Both the position numbers and the translations under genes were made by a program. A stretch of 64,000 bases of DNA, from contig CALKVK010000009.1 of the NCBI GenBank assembly GCA_937996235.1, positions 512,455 through 576,454 of the forward strand, written 5' to 3'. How positions within the stretch are numbered: the stretch's first letter is position 1; each line of letters begins with the position of its first letter. The DNA comes from an uncultured bacterium. GTDB lineage: Bacteria; Planctomycetota; JAJSAM01; JAJVHW01. Below the pieces are notes generated by a model. That model did no database searches and was not told the DNA's origin. It saw nothing but the letters and a program-made list of their open reading frames with translations. Below, in pieces: positions 26,249-35,098 of the stretch.

Positions 26249-27213
26249 GGTCGCACCAGCAGCACGAACTCGACCGCGCGGCGGGCGAGCGGCCCGCCGG
26301 TGTGCGGGAGCTCCACGCGCACGTTGCCGCGCAGCGGGCGCCCGTCGTCGCGGCGGTACTGCGTCTCCGCCTCGACCGTCACGTCGCCGAGGCGCACCGC
26401 GCCGAGCTCGGGCGGCGGCTCCACGCGACTGGGCTCGAGCGGCGTCGCCGCGGCGTCGGCCGTCCCCCGCAGGCGCACCGTGGGCGAGCCCTCGGACGCG
26501 AACCCCGCCTCGCCCCGCAGCGCCACGCGCACGAGCCCGACGCCGTCCACCGCGACGTCCGCCGTGCGCTCGACGACGCCACGCCCGCGCAGCGCGTCGG
26601 CCTCCGCGGGACCGAGGCCGGCGGCCCGGAGCGCACGCGTCGTCGCCGCGTCGTCGAACCACGCCTCCAGTCCGCCGGCGGCCTCGTCGAGGGCGCCGCG
26701 CGCCCGCACGTCCGCCGTGCTGCGGACGCGGTCGCGCGCCGCGCGCAGCGCCGCGGCGAGCCCGCGTACCGACGCCAGCTCCTCGAACCCCTCCGGCCGC
26801 TCGGGGTCCGGCCGGAAGGTCAGTTCCACCGGCGCGCCGCGACAGCCCTCGAGGAGCGCGGTGCGCGCGAGGTCCAGCGCGGACGCGGTCGCGGAGTGCG
26901 GGGGAGGCGCCGACGTCCCCGCGTGCGTCACGGCGCCGTCGGCGTCGGCGTACGAGACGTCCGCGGTCTCGACGACCGCCGCGACGACCACGTCCGCACC
27001 GTCGCCGGCCGGCCGCGGCGCCCCCGCGACGACGAGGTGCAGTTCCTTGTTCGGCGCGACGCCCCGGAACGAGAGCACGTCGCGCAGGACCAGATCGAGC
27101 CGCACCTCGCGCGCCGTGGCGAGTCGCGTGCCGGTCGCGCCGCCGGGACAGGCCGCGAGCAGCGGCGCGAACGCGACCGCGCACGCCGCACGCACGAGCC
27201 CGCCGCGTCTCAC
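26245..27213 (-). CDS. lipoprotein of unknown function in DUF58 cluster
   Basis: 322-aa exported protein that I do not recognise. Short signal peptide with lipobox (AVAFAPLLAAC). The mature part is a mix of beta-rich segments (LDLVLRDVLSFRGVAPNKEL, ADVVVAAVVETADVSYADAD) and Ala-rich helices, with a C-terminal beta block (LRGNVRVELPHTGGPLARRA). GTG start overlapping the NAD kinase stop (GTGA) and placing the signal peptide at the N-terminus. The longer open frame upstream is shadow sequence of nadK. Confidence 0.75.
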   Translation of the reverse strand: MRRGGLVRAACAVAFAPLLAACPGGATGTRLATAREVRLDLVLRDVLSFRGVAPNKELHLVVAGAPRPAGDGADVVVAAVVETADVSYADADGAVTHAGTSAPPPHSATASALDLARTALLEGCRGAPVELTFRPDPERPEGFEELASVRGLAAALRAARDRVRSTADVRARGALDEAAGGLEAWFDDAATTRALRAAGLGPAEADALRGRGVVERTADVAVDGVGLVRVALRGEAGFASEGSPTVRLRGTADAAATPLEPSRVEPPPELGAVRLGDVTVEAETQYRRDDGRPLRGNVRVELPHTGGPLARRAVEFVLLVRP

Positions 27214-28061
27214 CCGCCCTCGTAGGGCGGCTGCCCGGCCCACTGCAGGCGCGTCCGCAGCACCTCGAAGAAGCTGCGGTCGGCGGGCATGGCGAGGTGC
27301 ACCGGGTGGGCGCAGCGCTTTACGACGACCTCGTCGCCGAGCTCGAGGTCGAACATCACCTGCCCGTCCACGGCGAGCCCGGGGCGGCGCGAGCCGCCGC
27401 CGACACGCAGGCGCACGGTCTGGTCGGGTCCGAGCACGAGCGGTCGGTTCGAGACGCTGTGCGGGCATATCGGCGAGACAACGAGCGCCTCGACGGCGGG
27501 TTCGACGATGGGTCCTCCGGCGGCCAGGCTGTGGGCCGTGCTGCCGGTCGGGGTCGCGACGATGACGCCGTCTCCCCGGTAGGTGGTGGCGAGCTCGTCG
27601 TCCACGAGGAAGTCCACGGCCAGGGAGCGCGCGTCCCAGCGCTCGATCACCGCGTCGTTGAGCCCGCGGACGGGGCCTTCGACGCCGCCGCGCGCGCGGT
27701 GCAGCGTCGCCTCGAGCGTCATGCGGCGCGAGACGCGGTAGCGCCGAGCGGCGACGACGTCCTCGGCCACGCGCTCGAGCTCGCGGGCGCGGAGCGCGGC
27801 GAGGAACCCGAGTTTGCCGAAGTTGACGCCCACGACCGGCGTCGCGCTCGGCCCCAGCCGCCGCGTCGCGGCGAGGATCGCGCCGTCCCCGCCGAGAACC
27901 ACGATCAGGTCGGCCTGCACGTCGCCGAGGTCCGCGGCGCCGAAGGCGTCGACGCCGACGAGCTCCGCGCGCCCCTGGAGCAGGTTCTGGAGACGCTTCA
28001 GCGCCCGGGCGACGCGCGGGCGGCTCTCGTCCCCGACCAGGTACACGCGCGGTGCGCTCAC
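27210..28061 (-). CDS. nadK: NAD kinase
   Basis: 283-aa NAD+/ATP kinase making NADP+. Family motifs are clear: VVLGGDGAILAATR (GGDG), VVGVNFGKLGFLA (NxGxLGFL type), LNDAVIERWDARSLAV, YRGDGVIVATPTGSTAHSLA and PICPHSVSNRPLVL. GTG at 28061 overlaps the prenyl synthase stop by 4 bases. Normal length for bacterial NadK. Confidence 0.96.
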   Translation of the reverse strand: MSAPRVYLVGDESRPRVARALKRLQNLLQGRAELVGVDAFGAADLGDVQADLIVVLGGDGAILAATRRLGPSATPVVGVNFGKLGFLAALRARELERVAEDVVAARRYRVSRRMTLEATLHRARGGVEGPVRGLNDAVIERWDARSLAVDFLVDDELATTYRGDGVIVATPTGSTAHSLAAGGPIVEPAVEALVVSPICPHSVSNRPLVLGPDQTVRLRVGGGSRRPGLAVDGQVMFDLELGDEVVVKRCAHPVHLAMPADRSFFEVLRTRLQWAGQPPYEGG

Positions 28062-28957
28062 GAGCGGCGTCCCACGACGTACGCGCCGAGGCTGCGCAGC
28101 ACGTCCTCGCCCGGCGCGGTGAGCGCAGCGGCCTCGGCGACGAGGCGCGCCGCCTCGCCGCGTGCCGCCGTCGCCCCGATGGCCGCGGGATAGGTGGCCT
28201 TGCCCTGCGCGCGGTCCTTCCCGGGCGTCTTCCCCAGGACCGCGGCGGCGCCCTCCTCGTCGAGGACGTCGTCCACGATCTGGAACGCGAGGCCGAGCCG
28301 GCTCCCCACGGCGGACAGCCGCTCGACGGTCGCTTCGGACCCGCCCACCGCGAGCGCGCCGAGCCGCAGGGAGGTCGTCAGGAGTGCCGCGGTCTTGCGC
28401 TCGTGGATGGCGCGGACCGCCGCCACGTCCGGACCCGCCGTGCGCGCGGCGTCCTGCGACTCGAGGTCCGCGACCTGCCCGCCCACCATGCCGAACGTGC
28501 CCGCCGCCGCGCAGAGCTCCACCACGAGCCGCGCGACGCGCGCCGGATCGGGCGCCGTCCGCGCGAGCACCTCGAACGCGAACGTGTTGAGCGCGTCGCC
28601 CGCGAGGATCGCCACGGCCTCGCCGAACTTGCGGTGGCAGGACGGCCGGCCGCGGCGGAAGTCGTCGTCGTCCATCGCGGGCAGGTCGTCGTGGATCAGG
28701 CTGTAGGTGTGGACCAGCTCGACCGCGCACGCGATGCCGAGCACCGACGCCTCGTCGCCGCCGGCGGCCCGTGCGCCGAGCAGCACGAGCGCGGGACGCA
28801 GCCGCTTGCCGCCGGCGAAGACGCTGTAGCGCATCGCCTCGTGCACGCTCCGCGGCGCGAGAGCCGGGTCGGGGAGCAGCTCGTCGAGACGCGCGTCGAC
28901 GCGCGGACCCCACGCGGCGACGTACTCGCGGATCGGCCGCGTCGGGTCGTCGGTCAC
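28058..28957 (-). CDS. short-chain polyprenyl diphosphate synthase (farnesyl/geranylgeranyl type)
   Basis: 299-aa all-helical trans-prenyl transferase of the IspA class, joining isopentenyl diphosphate to allylic diphosphates. First Asp-rich motif LIHDDLPAMDDDDFRRGRPS, FGEAVAILAGDAL, and second motif FQIVDDVLDEEG, plus GGKRLRPALVL near the N-terminus. The two-residue insertion in DDxxxxD is the bacterial FPP/GGPP form. GTG start. First gene of the overlapping minus-strand chain. It could be ispA or crtE; chain length cannot be decided. Confidence 0.93.
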   Translation of the reverse strand: MTDDPTRPIREYVAAWGPRVDARLDELLPDPALAPRSVHEAMRYSVFAGGKRLRPALVLLGARAAGGDEASVLGIACAVELVHTYSLIHDDLPAMDDDDFRRGRPSCHRKFGEAVAILAGDALNTFAFEVLARTAPDPARVARLVVELCAAAGTFGMVGGQVADLESQDAARTAGPDVAAVRAIHERKTAALLTTSLRLGALAVGGSEATVERLSAVGSRLGLAFQIVDDVLDEEGAAAVLGKTPGKDRAQGKATYPAAIGATAARGEAARLVAEAAALTAPGEDVLRSLGAYVVGRRS

Positions 28958-29022
28958 GCGCGGATTCTAGCAGTCCTCGTGCGCGCGCCGTGAGGACGCG
29001 CGCACGCGCCGCGCGCCGCCGC

Positions 29023-31029
29023 TCACCGGAGGTCGGGGGCGGCGTGCAGGCCGCCGCGCGTCACGTCGTAGGCCGCGCGCGCGGTCGTCAGCAGCGCCGC
29101 CCGGGCGCGCGCGGCGCGGCGCGCGTCGGGACGGGCCGGGACGAGCGCGCCGGCGGAGCCCGGGCGGAAGTACTCGAAGCCGCCGTCCGGCAGCCAGACG
29201 ACGACGAGCTCGTCCTCGATCCACCCCACGTAGTCGCCGACGGTCACCATCGCGCGCGCCGGCGCGTCCGGAGCCAGCAGGTCCGCTCCGAAGAAGCAGC
29301 CCTCGTACGCCCCGCCGAGGAGCCCCATCACGGTCGGGGCGACGTCGAGCTGCGACGCCAGCCGCGAGACGCGCGCCGGCGCGACGCGGCCCGGGGCGTA
29401 GAGCAGCAGCGGGATGCGGCAGCCCGGCAGGTCCGGGGCCACGCCGCCCCGCAGGTGCCGCCCGTGGTCCGCGACGAGCACGAACAGCGTGTCGTCGAAC
29501 CACGGCTCCTCGCGCGCGGCGTCCAGGAAGCGTCCCAGGGCAGCGTCGGCGTAGCGGAACGCCGCGCGCTGTGCGGCCTCCGGGTCGTCCTCCGGCACGG
29601 GTGCCGCCCCCGGCGGGACGCGGTACGGGCGGTGGTTGGAGAGCGTCAGCACGAAACCGAGGAACGGCGCGCCGCCGGCCGCGGCTCCGCGGAACTCCTC
29701 GATGGCGCGCGCGAAGACGTCGTCGTCGCACACCCCCCACTCGGTGGAGAACGTCGGGTGCGCGAAGTCGTCGAGCGCGACCAGACGCTCGAAACCGCCG
29801 CTCGTCAGGTACGCGTCGAGGTTGTCGTACTGGCGGTCGCCGCCGCAGACCGCGACGGTGCGGTAGCCGCGGCCGCGCAGCACGTCCCCGAGGGTGAAGA
29901 GCCGGTGCCCGGGTTCGAGGCAGCAGACGGGACTCAGCCCCGGCAGCGACGGCAGCGACGACAGCGTCCCGGCCAGTCCGCGGTTCGTGCGGGTGCCGAC
30001 CGCGAGCAGGTTGTCGAAGACGACTCCGTCGGCGGCGAGGGCGTCGAACCGCGGGGCGTCGTCGAACGCGCCGCCGAGCGACGCGATCCCGCGTGCCGAG
30101 AAACTCTCCATCAGCACGAGCACGACGTTCCAGCGCCGCTCCGGCCGGCCCGTGTCCACGGCACGCCACAGCGGGCTGCCGTCCGCGGGCGGCGCGACGT
30201 GGCGCGTGCCCGTGAGCCGGCGCCGCACCGACGACATCGCGCGCCGCGCGGGCACGCGCTCGATGCGCCCGCGCAGCGCGTCCTCGTCGGCCAGCTCCGC
30301 GAGGCACGCGCTCACGAAGTTGTGGGCGCCGTTCGCGGCGAGCTGCTCGACCAGATAGCCGCCGCTCGCCGACCCGCCGAGCGCGAGGTCGGGCGTCCGC
30401 CGCGCCGCCGCCCACGCGGGCCCCGTCGAGCCGAGTGCCACGAGCGCGAGCAGCACCGTGCACGCGGTCAGCGTGCGGGGGGTGCCGCCGCGGGCGTGCT
30501 CCGCCCGGCGGGCCAGGAGACCGACCGCGCGGCGCCCGGACCACCAGGAGAACGCGACCAGTCCGAGCAGCACGGGCACGAGCGCGAACTCGTGGTAGAG
30601 CACGGAGAGCAGGTGCCCCGGGCGCCGCACGTAGTCGAGCGACGTGCCGTTCAGGCGCACGTCGAACTCCTGGAAGTGGGCGAGGTCCGACGCGACGCCG
30701 ACGAGGAGCAGGAACGCACAGAGACCGGTCCACCCGCCCACGAGCGCACGCACGAGCGGCCGCTCCGCCCAGTGCGCGCGCGGCAGGAACATCAGGGCCC
30801 ACGCGGGGAGCAGGGGCCAGGCGAGGAACGCGACATCGCCGAGTGCGCCGAGCGCGAGCGCACCGACCAGGGAGCTCAGGGGTACGCCCGCGAGGCGCTC
30901 GTGGCACAGGACGACGAACGCGAGGCGCGTCGCGGCGAACACCACCAGTCCGGCGCCGTAGAGCCAGAGCAGCAGCGTGACCTCCGCCGGGCAGCGCATG
31001 CGTCGAGCCGCGCCGAAGGCGGCGCTCAC
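29023..31029 (-). CDS. LTA synthase/MdoB-like membrane phosphotransferase (sulfatase fold)
   Basis: 668-aa protein. Five predicted N-terminal membrane helices (for example VTLLLWLYGAGLVVFAATRL, LCAFLLLVGVASDLAHF, LTACTVLLALVALGSTGPAW) are followed by an extracytoplasmic sulfatase-fold domain from about residue 300: VLVLMESFSARG (metal Glu), GTRTNRGLAGTLSSLPSLPG (catalytic Thr position), STEWGVCDDDVF, LTLSNHRPY, LVADHGRHL. This is the LtaS/MdoB phosphoglycerol-transferase architecture. In a Gram-negative-type cell it may modify periplasmic glucans, lipids or surface glycans rather than make teichoic acid. GTG at 31029 overlaps the lipoprotein stop; ATG at 30999 is an alternative start. Confidence 0.88.
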   Translation of the reverse strand: MSAAFGAARRMRCPAEVTLLLWLYGAGLVVFAATRLAFVVLCHERLAGVPLSSLVGALALGALGDVAFLAWPLLPAWALMFLPRAHWAERPLVRALVGGWTGLCAFLLLVGVASDLAHFQEFDVRLNGTSLDYVRRPGHLLSVLYHEFALVPVLLGLVAFSWWSGRRAVGLLARRAEHARGGTPRTLTACTVLLALVALGSTGPAWAAARRTPDLALGGSASGGYLVEQLAANGAHNFVSACLAELADEDALRGRIERVPARRAMSSVRRRLTGTRHVAPPADGSPLWRAVDTGRPERRWNVVLVLMESFSARGIASLGGAFDDAPRFDALAADGVVFDNLLAVGTRTNRGLAGTLSSLPSLPGLSPVCCLEPGHRLFTLGDVLRGRGYRTVAVCGGDRQYDNLDAYLTSGGFERLVALDDFAHPTFSTEWGVCDDDVFARAIEEFRGAAAGGAPFLGFVLTLSNHRPYRVPPGAAPVPEDDPEAAQRAAFRYADAALGRFLDAAREEPWFDDTLFVLVADHGRHLRGGVAPDLPGCRIPLLLYAPGRVAPARVSRLASQLDVAPTVMGLLGGAYEGCFFGADLLAPDAPARAMVTVGDYVGWIEDELVVVWLPDGGFEYFRPGSAGALVPARPDARRAARARAALLTTARAAYDVTRGGLHAAPDLR

Positions 31030-31463
31030 TCGAGCATCCCCTCCACCCGCGCGCGCGCCGCCCTCAGGCGGTCGCGTGCGCCGGGCACGAGCTCCTCGTA
31101 GACGTCGATGACCTCGCCCTCCTCGATCTCCGCGACGCGCGTCACGACCCCGTCGGCGAGCTGCAGGTCGCGGCCGCGCTCCGCCATCTCCGCCTCCGCC
31201 TCGAGCGCGAGCAGCTGGTGGAGCACGCCGACCGCGTCGTGCGGGTTGCCGTGCCGGAACGCAGCGTCGCGGTTCGCCACCCGGAACCGCAAGAACGTGT
31301 TCCCGTTCGGGTCCGCGCGGAACTCCTCCCACGCCGTCTGCACGGCGGCGGGCAGGGCGGGCTCGGCAGCCTTCTCCCGGCAGGCCGCGACGAGGCAGCC
31401 GGCGAGGGCGAGACCGGCGATCCAGCGCAGCGGCGCGGGGCGGCGTGAGGGCATCGCCCGCAT
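31026..31463 (-). CDS. small lipoprotein, hypothetical
   Basis: 145-aa exported protein. Signal peptide with lipobox (GLALAGCLVAAC) followed by a helical acidic domain with heptad character (LHQLLALEAEAEMAERGRDL, VTRVAEIEEGEVIDVYEELV). No family recognised. Start ATG at 31463, or ATG at 31454 three codons later. Coupled to the LTA-synthase-like gene by a 4-base overlap, and divergent from the VWA gene at 31612. Confidence 0.72.
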   Translation of the reverse strand: MRAMPSRRPAPLRWIAGLALAGCLVAACREKAAEPALPAAVQTAWEEFRADPNGNTFLRFRVANRDAAFRHGNPHDAVGVLHQLLALEAEAEMAERGRDLQLADGVVTRVAEIEEGEVIDVYEELVPGARDRLRAARARVEGMLE

Positions 31464-31611
31464 TCTATGCGTCCCGCCTGCGCCGGGGCGATGCAGCGCG
31501 CGCCTCGCGCGGCCGCCGGGGCGTCGGGTAGCATGTCCCGCCTCGCACGGGACCGCGGAGGGAGGCGCCGGGAGACGCCACGGTCCTGGGCACGAGCGGA
31601 GTCACGCGGGC

Positions 31612-33120
31612 ATGCACGAGCCGTCCCCCTCGCGACCGCGGCCGGTGTCGCCGTACCTGCGCGGCGATCCCGAGCCCGAGCCGGTGACGGACGACGACAT
31701 CGCGTTCCCGTCCACCGACGCCTCGGACGACGTGCCGCGCGACACCGACGACGAGCTCGACGCGGCGACGCACTCCCAGACGATCTCGTGCGAGGTGCCG
31801 CGCCCCGTGCCGCCCGGCCCGGACGCGCCCGAACTGCGCATCGAACTCGAGCCGCGCTACGAGTGGGGTTCGCTCCCGGGCGGCACCGACCCGGCGCTCA
31901 GCGTGCTGTTGACGCTGACCCCGTCGGGTCCCGGCCTGGGCAAGCTCGCCGGCGGCCCCGCCGCCCACATCGTCCTCGCGCTCGACGTCTCCGCGAGCAT
32001 GCGCGACGCGGACAAGTTCCCGGCGATGCTCGAGGCACTCGCGAACCTGGTGGACGACCTGCGCAGCGCCCCGGGACAGGACGTGCTGCTCAGCCTGGTC
32101 GTGTTCGCCCGAGGCGCGAAGACGCTGCTCCAGGCGGTGCCCGCCGCGCAGCTCGACACGCGCACCGTGATCGAGCTCGTGCGCTCCACGCCGCTGCTCT
32201 TCGGCAACTACACCGATGCCGTCGGCGCGCTCAGCCGCGCCACGCGGCTCGCACTCGAGAGCCACCGCAGCAACCGCGCGCTGCCCGTGCGCATCTGCCT
32301 GCTGACCGACGGCCGCCCGCAGGACGTCGAGGGCGCAGCGCACAAGATCGCCCGCATCGCGCACCTGCCGATCGACGTCGACGCGCTGGCGTTCGGCGCC
32401 GACGCCGACGTGGACGCGCTCAAGCGCATCGTCTGCGGCCGCCGCGGCGGCAGCGTCAAGCACGTGCGCGACGAGACGCTCTCCGACGCGTTCCAGCGCA
32501 TGGCGGACTCCGCGCGGCGCGTCGTCGCGCGCCTCGCGCTCCTGCGCATCCAGACCGCGCGCGGCGTCGTCGGCGGCTCGGCACACCGCTTCCGCCCCGC
32601 GCGTCACGCGTTCGGCGACGACGCGTTCGTGCGCGGCCGCGTCTTCGAGCAGGACATCGGTACGCTCGAGTCCGGCCGCGCGTACTCGCTGCTCTTCCAG
32701 GTGCGTCTGCCGCAGACGCACGACGACGTCACCGAGATCGGCTCCGTCAGCCTGCGTGTCCCCGGATTCGGCGGCGCGCGCGAGTTCCGCTGCCACCTCG
32801 CCGTCCCGCGCCACCGCGGCCCGCTGCCCGCAAGCCCCGACCCCCTCGTCACCGAGGCGCGCACGATCGTCGACGCGATCGGCAACGAGGACCCGGACGT
32901 GCTGCTCGCGGCGCTGCGCGCACGCCGCAAGCTGTACCTCGCCGAGCGCCGCGACCCCTACCTGCTCGAGGTCGTGGACAAGGCCATCGTGGAGCTCCAG
33001 ACCGTCGGCTCGCTCGGCTCGCTCACGAGCAACGAGCGGGCCGCGCTGACGGCGCACACCGCGAGCGCCGGCCCCGGCGGCTCCTCGCGCGCCCGCCGCC
33101 GCGAGTACTCGTTCGGGTAG
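31612..33120 (+). CDS. von Willebrand factor A domain protein
   Basis: 502-aa protein. Residues 1-70 are Pro/Asp-rich and disordered-looking. A short beta domain (PELRIELEPRYEWGSLPGGT) leads into a VWA domain with an intact MIDAS (VLALDVSASM, about D125/S127/S129; FGNYTDAVGAL; CLLTDGRPQD). After it comes a beta-sandwich (about 310-410) and a helical tail. No signal peptide, so probably cytoplasmic. The ATG at 31612 was chosen because upstream sequence is antisense to the lipoprotein gene. No partner ATPase adjoins it. Confidence 0.88.
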   Translation: MHEPSPSRPRPVSPYLRGDPEPEPVTDDDIAFPSTDASDDVPRDTDDELDAATHSQTISCEVPRPVPPGPDAPELRIELEPRYEWGSLPGGTDPALSVLLTLTPSGPGLGKLAGGPAAHIVLALDVSASMRDADKFPAMLEALANLVDDLRSAPGQDVLLSLVVFARGAKTLLQAVPAAQLDTRTVIELVRSTPLLFGNYTDAVGALSRATRLALESHRSNRALPVRICLLTDGRPQDVEGAAHKIARIAHLPIDVDALAFGADADVDALKRIVCGRRGGSVKHVRDETLSDAFQRMADSARRVVARLALLRIQTARGVVGGSAHRFRPARHAFGDDAFVRGRVFEQDIGTLESGRAYSLLFQVRLPQTHDDVTEIGSVSLRVPGFGGAREFRCHLAVPRHRGPLPASPDPLVTEARTIVDAIGNEDPDVLLAALRARRKLYLAERRDPYLLEVVDKAIVELQTVGSLGSLTSNERAALTAHTASAGPGGSSRARRREYSFG

Positions 33121-33160
33121 CGACGCGACGAGGATCGCGCGCTGGAGCGCGGCGCGACGG

Positions 33161-33295
33161 TCACGCAGCGTCGCGCCGCCGACGTGCACGCAGGTTCAGG
33201 AACGTGACCAGCGCGACAAGCGCCGCTCCGCCTGCGCAGCCGGCGAGCGCGACCTGAGCGACGAAGGAGTCCGGCGCCGTCGCGTCCGTGAGCAC
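33161..33295 (-). CDS. possible small membrane protein
   Basis: 44-codon frame from GTG at 33295. One membrane segment (VALAGCAGGAALVALVTFLNL) and a basic end (RARRRRDA). The hydrophobic-then-basic pattern is what one expects of a small inner-membrane protein, but there is no good ribosome site and the frame stays open upstream without a better start. Low confidence. Confidence 0.25.
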   Translation of the reverse strand: MLTDATAPDSFVAQVALAGCAGGAALVALVTFLNLRARRRRDAA

Positions 33296-33388
33296 CCAGC
33301 CCGCGAGCGCCGCGAAACTTGCCTTCGCGCAGGCGCTCCGTACTCTCGCTCGCCTGCCTCGGGGACCCCTGTCCCCGCGTTCGACGGT

Positions 33389-33462
33389 TGCCCGATCGTC
33401 TAACGGCAGGACACATGATTCTGGTTCATGTTATCTAGGTTCGAATCCTAGTCGGGCAACCA
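33389..33462 (+). tRNA. tRNA-Gln (anticodon CTG)
   Basis: Full cloverleaf: acceptor TGCCCGA/TCGGGCA, D-stem GTC/GAC, anticodon stem CATGA/TCATG with loop TTCTGGT (anticodon CTG), T-stem CTAGG/CCTAG with loop TTCGAAT, discriminator A and encoded CCA. Confidence 0.96.
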
Positions 33463-33533
33463 CAGCTCCGCGCAGTCGCGCGGTCGATGCGCTGCTGCCG
33501 TCGCCGGCGGAGCGGGGCGCGCAGCGCGGTTCG

Positions 33534-33842
33534 TCACGTGCCCAGCGAGTCGTCGGTCGGCACGGCGCGCGGGCCGTCGACGCCCTGGCGGACGATCTCG
33601 AGGCGCGCTTCCGCGGCCGAGAGGAACGCGTGGCAGGCCTTCAGGTGGCGCATCGCGTCGGCGTAGAGGTCGATCGAGTCCTCGAGCGGGAGCTCGCCGC
33701 TCTCGAGCCGGCGGACGGCGGTCTCGACGGCGCGCAGGTGGTCCTCGAAGCGCTCGCCGGGCATGGGCGCCGCGGGCGGCGTGCGTGCGTCGTCACCGCC
33801 GGCTTCGGGCGCGTCGGACGCGGCGCTCTTGCGCGGACTCAT
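33534..33842 (-). CDS. xseB: exodeoxyribonuclease VII small subunit
   Basis: 102-aa small subunit of ExoVII. The conserved helical core RFEDHLRAVETAVRRLESGE, LPLEDSIDLYADAMRHLKAC spans about residues 28-70, after a disordered Ser/Ala/Pro/Asp-rich N-terminus. ATG at 33842 with AGGAGAG about 6 bases upstream, 13 bases after the xseA stop; a longer open frame into xseA is a shadow. It converges on tRNA-Gln. Confidence 0.9.
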   Translation of the reverse strand: MSPRKSAASDAPEAGGDDARTPPAAPMPGERFEDHLRAVETAVRRLESGELPLEDSIDLYADAMRHLKACHAFLSAAEARLEIVRQGVDGPRAVPTDDSLGT

Positions 33843-33855
33843 GTTCTCTCTCCTG

Positions 33856-35085
33856 TCATGCGGACTCGTCGGCTGCGGACTCGGCCGAGGGCTCTGCGAC
33901 CACACGCGCGTGCAGCTCGCCGCGCGCGAGACGCGTGACGACGTGCTCTCCGGGGCGCACATCGGCCGCGTCGGTCAGCGGCGCGCGGTCGCCCGCGCGG
34001 CGCGTGATGGAGTAGCCGCGCGCGAGCACGGCGAGCGGCGAGACGGCCTCGAGGTGGCCGGCGAGCGACGCGACGCCCTCGCGGGCGCGCGCGACGCGGC
34101 GCACGAGCGCGTCGCCGCCGCGGCGCTCCCACTCGTCGAGGTCCTGCGCCGCGCGCCGCATGCGGTCGAGCGGACGCCCGAGCGCGGCCGTGGCGGCGAG
34201 CGCGCGCAGCCGCTCGCGTGCGCGGACGAGCCGCTCGTCGGCGGCGCGGCGCAGGCGCGCCGCGTCGTCCGCGAGGCGCGCGACGAGCTCCGTCGTCTCC
34301 GGGAACACGAGCTCCGCGGCTTCGCTCGGCGTCGCGGCGCGCGCGTCGGCGACGAAGTCGGCGATGGTCACGTCGGTCTCGTGCCCCACCGCGGAGACGA
34401 CGGGCACGGGACACGCCGCGATCGCACGCGCGACGCGCTCCTCGTTGAACGCCCACAGGTCCTCGATGCTGCCGCCGCCGCGCGCGACGACGACGACGTC
34501 CGCGCCACCGAGCCGCGGCACGTCGGCGAGCGCCTGCGCGACCTCGGCGACGGCCTCGTCGCCCTGCACGCGCACCGGGTAGACCGTGATCCAGGCGCCC
34601 GGCGCACGGCGGCGCGCGATGCGCAGGAAGTCGCGCACCGCCGCGGAGGTCGGCGAGGTGATGACGACGACGCGGCGCGGGAGCAACGGCAGCTCGCGCT
34701 TGCGGTCCGGGTCGAAGAGCCCCTCGGCCGCGAGTGCGCGCTTCAGCTGCTCGAAGCGCACGTGCAGTTCGCCGAGGCCGAGCGGCGCGAGCTCCTCGAC
34801 GATCATCTGGTACTTGCCGTGCGGCGGATAGACGTCGATGCGCCCCGACGCGACGACCTCCTGGCCGTCCTCGGGACGGAAGCGCAGCCGGTTCGCGTAG
34901 CTGCGCCACATCGCGCACACGAGCTGCGCGTCGTCGTCCTTCAGCGAGAAGTAGAGGTGTCCGGAGCTCTGGCGGCGCAGGTTCGAGACCTGGCCGCGCA
35001 CGACGACGTCCGAGAACGCGTCGCCGAGCAGTCCCTGGATCGCGAGCGTGAGCGCGCCGACCGTCAGGACCCCGTCCGCCTCCAT
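33856..35085 (-). CDS. xseA: exodeoxyribonuclease VII large subunit
   Basis: 409-aa catalytic subunit of ExoVII, which degrades single-stranded DNA to oligonucleotides. N-terminal OB-fold (VVVRGQVSNLRRQSSGHLYF, SLKDDDAQLVCAMW), catalytic region with VVVITSPTSAAVRDFL, DVVVVARGGGSIEDLWAFNE and VVSAVGHETDVTIADFVADA, then a long helical arm and the C-terminal GYSITRRAGDRAPLTDAADV. Slightly shorter than E. coli XseA (456 aa). Follows rny by 13 bases and precedes xseB, forming one operon. Confidence 0.95.
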   Translation of the reverse strand: MEADGVLTVGALTLAIQGLLGDAFSDVVVRGQVSNLRRQSSGHLYFSLKDDDAQLVCAMWRSYANRLRFRPEDGQEVVASGRIDVYPPHGKYQMIVEELAPLGLGELHVRFEQLKRALAAEGLFDPDRKRELPLLPRRVVVITSPTSAAVRDFLRIARRRAPGAWITVYPVRVQGDEAVAEVAQALADVPRLGGADVVVVARGGGSIEDLWAFNEERVARAIAACPVPVVSAVGHETDVTIADFVADARAATPSEAAELVFPETTELVARLADDAARLRRAADERLVRARERLRALAATAALGRPLDRMRRAAQDLDEWERRGGDALVRRVARAREGVASLAGHLEAVSPLAVLARGYSITRRAGDRAPLTDAADVRPGEHVVTRLARGELHARVVAEPSAESAADESA

Positions 35086-35098
35086 CGCCGCCGCGGCC

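Noticed and set aside
33463..33533. Attachment site or element inserted downstream of tRNA-Gln
   Set aside because: No repeat of the tRNA 3' end is visible nearby and the neighbouring genes are ordinary core genes.
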